From Chitinophagaceae bacterium (GTDB lineage Bacteria; Bacteroidota; Bacteroidia; Chitinophagales; Chitinophagaceae), in the NCBI GenBank assembly GCA_025351145.1, contig JANXWM010000527.1:1-5666 (forward strand): DNA of 5,666 nucleotides. The letters run 5' to 3'. The stretch's first letter is position 1. Each line of letters starts with the position of its first letter. Shown in pieces: positions 1-5,666 of this stretch. Both the position numbers and the translations under genes were made by a program. The notes beneath the pieces are model-generated. The model was given only the letters and a program-made list of their open reading frames with translations. It made no database searches and was not told where the DNA came from.

Positions 1-163
1 TTAAACAGTTTATGCAAAGGCAATCGCTATAGCGGTCTTCTATAAATGAACGCTCTTCTAATGTTAGTTCTATGCTGCTGCATTGGCAGTGTGTAATATC
101 GCCTGCCTTACATTCAAGCTGTTGATCGCAACGCGGACAAACCTTTTGTTCATGCTGTGGCAT
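1..163 (-). CDS. Cysteine-rich CWC family small protein (partial, 3' end off the window)
   Basis: Starts at the ATG complementary to 161-163 and stays open to the left edge, giving 54 codons plus one base. The visible protein has eight cysteines: C9-P-R-C12 near the start, C18, H25-C26-Q-C28, and a C48-L-C50-I-N-C53 cluster. Residues D47-C-L-C-I-N-C-L resemble the DCLC..CL ending of the cysteine-rich CWC family (PF14375), although the central CWC is CQC here. Spaced cysteine pairs suggest zinc or another metal bound by a small cytoplasmic domain; no signal peptide is seen. The biochemical role of the family is not known to me. Family members are short, so probably only the last few residues are missing. 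The start lies 12 bases after the receptor stop codon, on the same strand, with only a weak A-rich ribosome binding site (AAAAAGAAA). Co-transcription with the B12-controlled receptor is therefore likely. The family call rests on remembered motif spacing, not on a search. Confidence 0.82.
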   Translation of the reverse strand, partial: MPQHEQKVCPRCDQQLECKAGDITHCQCSSIELTLEERSFIEDRYSDCLCINCL

Positions 164-175
164 AACAATTTCTTT

Positions 176-2047
176 TTAATATAATTTAAACCGCACACCT
201 ACTGTAACATTGATGCCTTGCACACTGTAGCCATATACTTCGTAATAATTCTTTTTATTAGTAAGGTTCTTTGCATCAACAAATACATTCAGTTTATCAT
301 TAAGAAATTTATACTCTGCATATACATTCCACAATGCATAACTTTTTAAATCAACCTGCGAAGCTGAGTAAGTAAAAGGATCATAATAGGTGTCTATGCG
401 TTTGCCTACCAACTGCAATGAGCTGCTAATAAAAAATGATTTGGTTATTTGATAGCCTGCATACAAATTAATTGTATTCTTTGGCCTGCGTATAAGGTTG
501 TAAAAAGTAGTGTCTTTGCCCTGCAGTTTTTGTTTTATTTCTCCATCAATATATGTGTAAGATGCTTTAAAGCTTAGTTGATTTGTTGGTGTGTAATTCA
601 GTTCAACCTCTGTACCAAAGTCGTGTTGCTTATCGCGGTTCTCGTAAATGTATTGTGGCCCGTAGATAATAACATCTTTTATGTTGCGGTTAAATCCTGT
701 TACAGTAAATGATAATTTTTTATCAGCAACAGCGGCCTGAACACCAGCTTCCTGTGTGTTTGATTTTTCAGGTTTAAGATCGGGATTGCCACCGTACGGA
801 CTAAACAATTCATTAATAGAAGGCGCCCTGAAACCACTGGTAATATTGGCAAAAAGCTTAATCTTGTTGTTGATGAGATAAGAAGGATTAAAGCTATACG
901 TAAAATTATCACCATACTTATTGTGATGATTAAATCGTCCACCAACTTCAATATTAAAGCCATTGTTTGTGTGAAAGAAAAACGATGCATAAGGACTAAT
1001 AATGCTGTTGGTGGTATCGTGGTCTTTTACACGATAGGTTTGATAACTTAAACCCGCTACCATCTGCACATATTTACTGAAGCTCTGATTTACAAATGTT
1101 TCTGCATGATTAAATTTTCCACTTGTTGCATACTCGCCATACTGGCCTACATAATCTCTTTTTGTAAAATCATAACCGTAATTAAAATGAACAGAGCCAC
1201 CTGAATAATTATACCTTCCATCCAGCCCTGTATTTACTAATGAAGCCGTGTAATTGTTTGGCGCATCAATAAATGCATCTGCATCGTAACCACCTTCAAA
1301 TTGTGAGAAGCGGTAGTAAGGAGAGAGTTTAAATTTATCTGTAACATTAATGCCCACAATTGCCTGTACTGCATGTTGTGTAAAACCATCTTTATCAAAA
1401 TTTGCTTTGCCGGTTGTATCCTTTGCTTCGCTGATGCCATCGGTTTTATAATACACGTAGTTTACATCATATTCAAGCACTTTTGTTTTTTGGCTTATGT
1501 TGGCATTGCCTTTAAAAGTATTGTAGCTGCCGTAAGTTACAAGTCCCGTAAATTGTGGCTTTGGAGTAGTTGCTTTTTTTGAAATAATATTGATAACACC
1601 AGCAACAGCATTAGAGCCGTAAAGCGTGCTCTGACTGCCTTTGAGTATCTCAATGCGTTCAATATTATCAAGCGATAATAAACGCAAATCGAAACTGCCG
1701 CCAACACCGGCGGGTTCATTTAAAGGAACACCATCTAATAAAATCAGCGTGTATTTATCAGTAGCGCCAAGTAGAAAAAGAGACTTGTCTTTTCCCGGGT
1801 TACTCACTGCGCCGTTCACGGTAATTCCGGTTTGTTCATTAAGCAGTTGCGCAAAATCTTTGCCACCACTTTTTTCAATTTGTTCACGGGTAATAATGTT
1901 TACCAACTTGCCCGTTTCACTTAATTTTTTCGGGCCTTTGGTTGCAGTAACCGTTACCTCGTCCAACATGTTTTGTGCAGAATCTTTTTGTGCAAACAAA
2001 GTTTGCATCAATGCCATTGCGGCAAGGGAGAGAATAATTTTTTTCAT
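176..2047 (-). CDS. btuB: BtuB-like TonB-dependent outer membrane receptor, probably for cobalamin
   Basis: Outer membrane transporter that would import vitamin B12 or a related corrinoid using energy passed on by TonB-ExbBD. From the chosen start the protein has 623 residues, close to E. coli BtuB, with no N-terminal carboxypeptidase-regulatory-like domain of the SusC type. Residues 1-20 form a signal peptide (MKK, hydrophobic run, ending FAQ). A TonB box DEVTVTA lies at 29-35. The plug domain spans about 40-155 and includes D105-G-V-P, I129-ERIEILKG and S140-TLYGSNAVAGVINI. The remainder is a beta-barrel with the signature GFRAPS, NELF, GGNPDLKPE, and it ends in an aromatic-rich strand (VGVRFKLY). 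The frame extends upstream to 2179, but that part lies in the riboswitch leader. ATG 2047 has GAAAG six bases before it and starts the signal peptide directly; ATG 2053 lacks such spacing. Substrate assignment rests mainly on the cobalamin riboswitch upstream; sequence alone would support only a BtuB/CirA-type receptor. Confidence 0.9.
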   Translation of the reverse strand: MKKIILSLAAMALMQTLFAQKDSAQNMLDEVTVTATKGPKKLSETGKLVNIITREQIEKSGGKDFAQLLNEQTGITVNGAVSNPGKDKSLFLLGATDKYTLILLDGVPLNEPAGVGGSFDLRLLSLDNIERIEILKGSQSTLYGSNAVAGVINIISKKATTPKPQFTGLVTYGSYNTFKGNANISQKTKVLEYDVNYVYYKTDGISEAKDTTGKANFDKDGFTQHAVQAIVGINVTDKFKLSPYYRFSQFEGGYDADAFIDAPNNYTASLVNTGLDGRYNYSGGSVHFNYGYDFTKRDYVGQYGEYATSGKFNHAETFVNQSFSKYVQMVAGLSYQTYRVKDHDTTNSIISPYASFFFHTNNGFNIEVGGRFNHHNKYGDNFTYSFNPSYLINNKIKLFANITSGFRAPSINELFSPYGGNPDLKPEKSNTQEAGVQAAVADKKLSFTVTGFNRNIKDVIIYGPQYIYENRDKQHDFGTEVELNYTPTNQLSFKASYTYIDGEIKQKLQGKDTTFYNLIRRPKNTINLYAGYQITKSFFISSSLQLVGKRIDTYYDPFTYSASQVDLKSYALWNVYAEYKFLNDKLNVFVDAKNLTNKKNYYEVYGYSVQGINVTVGVRFKLY

Positions 2048-2171
2048 GCTCATCTTTCGATTTAGAAGGTTAATGAATTCGAAGGATGAGCTTTCAGTAA
2101 ATGAAATAGAAGTAGAAATGAAAACAGTCTGTAAGACGATTTGCATCTCCGGCCTTTCACCCGAAAGCTCA
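2048..2171 (-). promoter_or_regulatory. Riboswitch expression platform: sequestering and anti-sequestering hairpins
   Basis: This leader segment lies between the aptamer and the receptor start. Three pairings are visible in the RNA. (1) GCUCAUC (2091-2085) pairs with GAUGAGC (2054-2048), extended by UUCGA/UCGAA (2083-2079 with 2060-2056) across one mismatch. This hairpin ends one base before the start codon and covers the GAAAG ribosome binding site. (2) GAGCUUUCGG (2170-2161) pairs with CUGAAAGCUC (2097-2088), nine Watson-Crick pairs and one G-U, plus a U-A pair at 2171/2087. It uses the GCUC needed for hairpin 1. (3) A local hairpin CUUUC-GGGU-GAAAG (2167-2154) uses the 5' arm of stem 2. 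Stems 1 and 2 cannot coexist and stems 2 and 3 cannot coexist, the layout expected of a translational off-switch. Pairings are read directly; the regulatory meaning is inferred. Confidence 0.7.
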
Positions 2172-2182
2172 GCGATCAATTA

Positions 2183-2347
2183 GTTGGTATCTGGCAGGTC
2201 TTCTGGCTCGCTTCCCGTTGAACACCTTCCCGTGATAGCACAGTGGTATGAAGATTCAACAGTATAAAAAGCTTACAGCTACGGGGATAGCGCCGGACTT
2301 ACACCGGACTTCCCTTTTAATTCTCGGATGATTTTTTGTACCCAACT
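2183..2347 (-). ncRNA. Cobalamin riboswitch aptamer (adenosylcobalamin class, RF00174-like)
   Basis: On the minus strand the conserved cobalamin aptamer core can be read in order. AAAGGGAAG comes first, then P4 as CCGG-UGUAAGU-CCGG (2307-2293), P5 as GCUA-UCCCCG-UAGC (2291-2278), and CUGUAAG. CCACUGUG...CACGGGAAGGUG follows, and the B12 box AGCCAGAAGACCUGCC lies at 2208-2193. The closing stem P1 pairs GUUGGGUA (2346-2339) with UACCAAC (2189-2183), leaving one bulged base. The large peripheral region and the loop L5 sequence fit the class that binds adenosylcobalamin and closes with an L5-L13 kissing loop. Bacteroidota commonly use this element ahead of B12 receptors and B12 genes. The element lies 136 bases upstream of the receptor start. 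Confidence 0.96.
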
Positions 2348-2390
2348 GCACCGCAATGGTTGAACTTTACTTGCGTCGCACTCTTGTACG

Positions 2391-2408
2391 GCTGATACTT
2401 TAATCAGC
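2391..2408 (-). other. Leader hairpin 5' of the aptamer
   Basis: A perfect six-base-pair stem GCUGAU/AUCAGC with the loop UAAAGU lies in the transcript between the predicted start site and the aptamer. No U-run follows, so it is not a terminator. It may protect the 5' end of the RNA or simply separate the aptamer from upstream sequence. The pairing is visible; the role is unknown. Confidence 0.4.
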
Positions 2409-2436
2409 AAAACCACCTCCGAAACCAAATCCGTTG

Positions 2437-2466
2437 CAAAAGTATGGGTTGAAAAGTCTCATCAAA
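2437..2466 (-). promoter_or_regulatory. Bacteroidota-type promoter for the riboswitch-receptor transcript
   Basis: On the minus strand a TTTG box (2466-2463) is followed after 18 bases by TACTTTTG (2444-2437), an exact match to the Bacteroidota -7 consensus TAnnTTTG. The 18-base gap is close to the usual spacing to the -33 TTTG element. Transcription would start near 2430, giving a leader of about 380 nucleotides that includes the whole aptamer. This is the placement expected for a riboswitch gene. Confidence 0.72.
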
Positions 2467-2471
2467 ATTTT

Positions 2472-2689
2472 ATTTATTAAGGCCGTTTAGATTTTTACGT
2501 TGTAACCATTTGTGATGCCGGTGATGCCCATTGATATGAACGATGAAAGGATTGCGACGCAACAGGGATGCCATGAAAACCAACGCCGGTATAAAAATAT
2601 CTGGACTAAGAAATTTCTTGTGGTGGCTATTAATTCATTGTTGACAAAGAATGATTATTTTCAACTTTTACTAAAACAGAAATGCCGGC
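2472..2689. other. Non-coding stretch upstream of the permease
   Basis: No convincing gene is present. It should hold the permease promoter, but no TTTG/TAnnTTTG pair with good spacing is visible on the plus strand; TATTTTCA at 2656-2663 is an imperfect -7 candidate without a properly spaced upstream box. Visible structure includes a tandem repeat of a nine-base unit GTGATGCC(G/C) at 2512-2529, a motif GATTGCGACGCAA at 2550-2562 and a perfect 12-base palindrome AAGAAATTTCTT at 2608-2619. Another palindrome, ATGCCGGCAT at 2682-2691, runs into the start codon. Whether any is an operator cannot be told from this window. Confidence 0.5.
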
Positions 2690-4045
2690 ATGAAACAAAA
2701 ACTGAATCTTTTCGACTTTACGATGATCGTAGTTGGTCTTGTAATTGGCATGGGCATTTTTAGAACGGCCGCCACTTCTGCAAAGGCGGCAAACGATCCT
2801 AACCTGTTTTTCATTGCATGGATCATTGGTGGTTTTGTGGCATTTTGTGGTGCACTTACTTATGCAGAAATTGGTTCAAGATTTCCGGTAACAGGTGGTT
2901 ACTTCAGGATATTTTCTTACGCCTATCATCCTTCTATTGCGTTCTCTATAAATTGTATTATTCTTATCTCAAACGCAGCATCGTTAAGTGGTGTAGCCTT
3001 AATTGGCGCGGGTTATATTGGGCAGGTTTTATTTGAAGGCGGTGCAACAGACGCTGTAAAAGTTTCCATAGCAATTTTTGCTATTATACTTTTTTATTGT
3101 ATCAATTTACTCGGTTTAAAAATGAGTGCGAAAACACAAAACATACTGATGCTTATAAAAATAAGCATGCTGTTAATGCTGGTTGCTGCACTGTTTGTTC
3201 CATCAACACATTATAGCGGACCAATTGATACAACCGGTGCGCCAACCAATTTTATGGATACGGTAAAAGCATTGGGCATTGCGTTGGTAGCGGTTTCATT
3301 TACTTATGGCGGTTACCAGCAAACCATCAACTTTGGCAGTGAGGTAGATAAACCTTCGAAAAATATTCCACGTGGTATTTTCTTTGGCATTGCTATTATT
3401 ATTTCTCTATACCTGCAGGTTAATTTTTCTTATTATAAAGTATTGGGTTTTGATGATTTGCGCAGCAAAAACGAAATAGCAAAAGTGGTTGCATCTAAAC
3501 TGTTTGGAGAAACAGGTGGCAATGTTTTTTCTGCATTACTTTTTTTATCCGTGCTGGCTTATGTAAATGCTTTATTGATGAGTAATCCGCGTGTAATGTT
3601 TGCCATGAGCGAAGATGGCGTGCTGCCAAAAATGTTTCAGCAAAAATCTAAGAAAAGAGATGTGCTGGTTGTTTCGTTAACCACTTTTGCTGCGATGTGT
3701 ATTGTAATCTTATTTTTCGCAGATACGTTTGATAAGATCCTCAGCTTTACTATATTTCTGGATTGCTTTGGTATGGCTACTTCTGCCGGGGCAATATTTA
3801 TGCTGCGCAAACGCACCAAACATTTGGATGGAACAGGTATTTATTCAATGAAACTGTATCCTTTATTGCCCATCATATTTATTTGTGCTTATTCATTTGT
3901 AGGCATAAGTATTGCGATTGATCAGCCTATGACTGCTTTAACGGGTGTGGGTGTACTTGCCGCTTTTATGGTCCTTTACTTCGCTACGAGAAAGCCGAAG
4001 AATGATCAGAACGTACAAGTGAGTGACACAACTAAAGCTTCATAG
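2690..4045 (+). CDS. APC superfamily amino acid permease
   Basis: Inner membrane transporter of 451 residues with about twelve hydrophobic segments, the usual size for the amino acid-polyamine-organocation superfamily (AA_permease_2, PF13520). The first helix carries G16-L-V-I-G-M-G-I-F24, the GxxIGxGIF motif whose unwound backbone binds the substrate carboxylate and amino groups. The next conserved block is Y58-AEIGSRFPVTGGYF, matching the family FPxxGG(Y) motif. Helix six contains F204-T-Y-G-G208, then E218 and K-P-S-K-N-I-P-R, matching the family pattern FxYxG...E...P..IPR. The C-terminal tail after about 430 is short, polar and cytoplasmic. The substrate cannot be named; neutral amino acid uptake or exchange is the general expectation. 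ATG 2690 gives a typical short cytosolic N-terminus directly before helix one; the ribosome binding site is weak (AGAAA about nine bases upstream). It is transcribed away from the receptor and ends 105 bases before the next gene. Confidence 0.93.
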   Translation: MKQKLNLFDFTMIVVGLVIGMGIFRTAATSAKAANDPNLFFIAWIIGGFVAFCGALTYAEIGSRFPVTGGYFRIFSYAYHPSIAFSINCIILISNAASLSGVALIGAGYIGQVLFEGGATDAVKVSIAIFAIILFYCINLLGLKMSAKTQNILMLIKISMLLMLVAALFVPSTHYSGPIDTTGAPTNFMDTVKALGIALVAVSFTYGGYQQTINFGSEVDKPSKNIPRGIFFGIAIIISLYLQVNFSYYKVLGFDDLRSKNEIAKVVASKLFGETGGNVFSALLFLSVLAYVNALLMSNPRVMFAMSEDGVLPKMFQQKSKKRDVLVVSLTTFAAMCIVILFFADTFDKILSFTIFLDCFGMATSAGAIFMLRKRTKHLDGTGIYSMKLYPLLPIIFICAYSFVGISIAIDQPMTALTGVGVLAAFMVLYFATRKPKNDQNVQVSDTTKAS

Positions 4046-4150
4046 CAGTACTTCCCCCATCAATAAAAATCATCATTGCATTAATTATTTTTAATGTGTG
4101 CATGTTCTGTGCAAAGCATTGTAATTTTATTAATTCTAAACATCTGGTAT
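4046..4150 (+). other. Gap between permease and phosphoesterase genes
   Basis: The gap contains a weak AT-only-loop hairpin CATTAA-TTATTT-TTAATG (4079-4096) without a strong U-run after it. It also holds TAATTTTA at 4122-4129, one base short of the Bacteroidota -7 box, with no TTTG at the right distance upstream. Neither is enough to call a terminator or promoter, so read-through from the permease remains possible. Confidence 0.35.
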
Positions 4151-5666
4151 ATGAAAAAAATATTGACTGGCTTTCTGTTTGCGGTTTGCTTTTTTAACGC
4201 GCAATCACAAACACTGCAGCAACTGGAATCAAAACGCATTAACCTGCCCAATGGCTGGGGTTTAACGCCGGTTGGAAGAAGTTTACCGGTTGGCGACCTT
4301 CCGTTGAACATCACTATTTCGCCTTCAAAAAAATATATGGCCGTTACCAATAACGGTCAAAGTACGCAGAGCATTCAACTGATTGATGTAAAAACAGAAA
4401 AGATTTTAGATAATGTAGTGATCCCAAAATCGTGGCTGGGTTTGAAGTTTAGCGCAGATGAAAAATATTTATATGCAAGCGGTGGCAATGATAACTGGAT
4501 CTTAAAATATGCAGTTAGTAATAATAAATTAAAGCTCGTTGACAGTATTAAACTCGGCGACAAATGGCCTGTAAAAATTTCTCCTTCAGGTATTGAAATT
4601 GATGATGCAAAACATACTATGTACGTGGTAACAAAAGAAAATAATTCACTGTATGTAATTGATCTTTTAACCAAACATATAAAGCAACAAACAATAGTAG
4701 ATGGTGAAGCATATACCTGTTTGCTTTCAAAAGACAAAAGAGAATTGTATATCACCTGCTGGGGTTGCGATAAAGTGATCGTTTATAACACCGAACAAAA
4801 TAAGATCGTTGACAATGTTATTGTTGGTGATAATCCCAACGACTTGTGCCTATCGAAGAGCGGTCAATATTTATACGTGGCCAATGCAAATGATAACAGT
4901 GTTTCTGTGATTGATATACAGCAAAGAACAGTTTTGGAAACATTGAATGCGGCTTTATATCCTAATTCAGTTCCCGGTTCTACTACTAATAGTGTTGCAC
5001 TAAGCGCCGATGAGAAAACGCTGTACATAGCCAATGCTGATAATAATTGTCTGGCTGTATTTGATGTAAGCATACCCGGCAGCAGCAAGAGCAAAGGTTT
5101 TATACCTGTGGGCTGGTACCCAACAGTGGTAAGGGTTCTCGGGAATAAAATATTTGTCGCCAATGGGAAAGGTTTTACTTCTATGGCCAATCCTTACGGG
5201 CCAACACCCATGAGTGACAATGAAAAAATATCTTACCACAAAGGAGATCCTGAACAAACTGTTCAATACATTGGCGGATTGTTTAAAGGCACGCTCAGTA
5301 TCTTTAATACGCCAACAGCAAAACAATTAAGCGATTATTCGCAACTGGTTTATAAAAATGTTCCCTACAATAAAAATAACGAACTAACCTCTCATGGTGA
5401 AGCAGGCAATCCCATACCCATGAAGATCGGCGATCCTTCACCAATAAAACATGTGTTTTATATCATTAAGGAAAACCGCACATACGACCAGGTGCTTGGT
5501 GATATGCCCGAAGGCAATGGTGACACAGCCTTATGTTTGTTTGGTGAAAAAATAACGCCCAACCTTCATTCAATTGCAAGAGAGTTTGTGCTGCTCGATA
5601 ATTTTTATGTTGATGCTGAAGTAAGTGCCGATGGCCATAACTGGAGCATGGGTGGTTATGCCGATG
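4151..5666 (+). CDS. Secreted bifunctional YncE-like beta-propeller / alkaline-phosphatase-family phosphoesterase (partial, 3' end off the window)
   Basis: Open from ATG 4151 to the right edge: 505 codons plus one base. Residues 1-19 form a signal peptide (MKK, hydrophobic core, then NAQSQ), so the protein is exported. Seven beta-strand repeats of the YVTN/YncE kind begin near residues 63, 107, 157, 199, 241, 291 and 334, for example LYVANANDNSVSVID and LYIANADNNCLAVFDV, consistent with one seven-bladed propeller. After PVGWYPT and a linker, a phosphoesterase domain (PF04185-like, alkaline phosphatase superfamily) begins near 433 with F-Y-I-I-K440-E-N-R-T-Y-D446, related to the ENRSFD metal-binding motif. 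It continues through LFG, ITPNLHSIAREFVLLDNFYVDAE and S492-A-D-G-H-N-W-S. E441 and N442 are likely metal ligands by analogy with the family. Full-length relatives are around 800 residues, so a few hundred residues are missing. The substrate is unknown; phosphate-ester cleavage in the periplasm is the family expectation. C203 and C206 (TCWGC) in the fourth blade are unusual for such repeats. Confidence 0.9.
   Translation, partial: MKKILTGFLFAVCFFNAQSQTLQQLESKRINLPNGWGLTPVGRSLPVGDLPLNITISPSKKYMAVTNNGQSTQSIQLIDVKTEKILDNVVIPKSWLGLKFSADEKYLYASGGNDNWILKYAVSNNKLKLVDSIKLGDKWPVKISPSGIEIDDAKHTMYVVTKENNSLYVIDLLTKHIKQQTIVDGEAYTCLLSKDKRELYITCWGCDKVIVYNTEQNKIVDNVIVGDNPNDLCLSKSGQYLYVANANDNSVSVIDIQQRTVLETLNAALYPNSVPGSTTNSVALSADEKTLYIANADNNCLAVFDVSIPGSSKSKGFIPVGWYPTVVRVLGNKIFVANGKGFTSMANPYGPTPMSDNEKISYHKGDPEQTVQYIGGLFKGTLSIFNTPTAKQLSDYSQLVYKNVPYNKNNELTSHGEAGNPIPMKIGDPSPIKHVFYIIKENRTYDQVLGDMPEGNGDTALCLFGEKITPNLHSIAREFVLLDNFYVDAEVSADGHNWSMGGYAD

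Larger units (their letters stand above)
2371..2562. repeat. Inverted pair of a 13-base motif, 12 of 13 identical
   Basis: The motif GA(G/T)TGCGACGCAA occurs on the minus strand at 2383-2371, inside the riboswitch leader, and on the plus strand at 2550-2562, upstream of the permease. The copies differ at one base and each contains the near-palindrome TGCG-A-CGCA. The arms are 166 bases apart and face each other across the divergent intergenic region. They could be copies of a dispersed intergenic repeat, a shared regulator site, or coincidence. Confidence 0.4.

Noticed and set aside
2048..2179. N-terminal extension of the receptor reading frame up to an ATG at 2179
   Set aside because: It lies in the riboswitch leader, would put 44 residues before a clear signal peptide, and overlaps the expression-platform stems. 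The signal peptide start at 2047 explains the protein better.
1641..2183. Plus-strand open frame of 180 codons antisense to the receptor
   Set aside because: It mirrors the receptor coding strand, is low in recognisable motifs and covers the leader stems. It is a shadow of the real gene.
2641..2646. TTGACA resembling a sigma-70 -35 box upstream of the permease
   Set aside because: No TATAAT-like box lies 16-18 bases downstream, and Bacteroidota primary sigma factors use a different consensus.
2512..2763. Plus-strand open frame of 83 codons ahead of and overlapping the permease
   Set aside because: It overlaps the permease in another frame, its composition is unlike a known protein, and it is built on the nine-base tandem repeat and non-coding sequence.
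4079..4096. Hairpin CATTAA-TTATTT-TTAATG as a terminator for the permease
   Set aside because: The stem is short and made almost wholly of A-T pairs, and no U-run follows it. It is too weak to call.
4375..5326. Minus-strand open frames of 108-126 codons
   Set aside because: They lie antisense to the propeller-phosphoesterase gene, whose frame is open throughout and carries clear domain motifs.

Overview
The window reads as a chromosomal segment from a Bacteroidota bacterium, probably a Chitinophagaceae-like member. The supports are the AT-leaning base composition, weak Shine-Dalgarno sequences, a Bacteroidota-type promoter (TTTG then TAnnTTTG), short TonB-dependent receptor architecture and the family of the right-hand gene. 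The lineage is an inference from style, not from a marker gene.

Left half, read leftward (minus strand): a promoter at about 2437-2466 drives a long leader that carries a complete cobalamin (B12) riboswitch aptamer (about 2183-2347) and an expression platform (about 2048-2171). This is followed by a 623-residue BtuB-like TonB-dependent outer membrane receptor (176-2047). Twelve bases further on lies a small cysteine-rich CWC-family protein (start at 163) that runs off the left edge. Receptor and CWC gene look like one B12-controlled transcript. The leader between aptamer and start codon contains mutually exclusive hairpins and a possible L5-L13 kissing pair. Together these give a readable model of how B12 would shut off receptor translation.

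Right half, read rightward (plus strand): after a roughly 220-base non-coding stretch with no promoter I trust, there is a complete APC-superfamily amino acid permease (2690-4045). After a 105-base gap comes the first 505 codons of a secreted protein that joins a YncE/YVTN seven-bladed beta-propeller to an alkaline-phosphatase-superfamily phosphoesterase domain (4151 to beyond the right edge). The two rightward genes may or may not share a transcript. Nothing ties them functionally to B12 uptake.

No tRNA, rRNA, CRISPR array, insertion sequence or phage gene is visible. The most interesting part is the riboswitch switching region. Second is the possible B12 control of the CWC gene, and third a near-identical 13-base motif present in inverted orientation on both sides of the divergent intergenic region.
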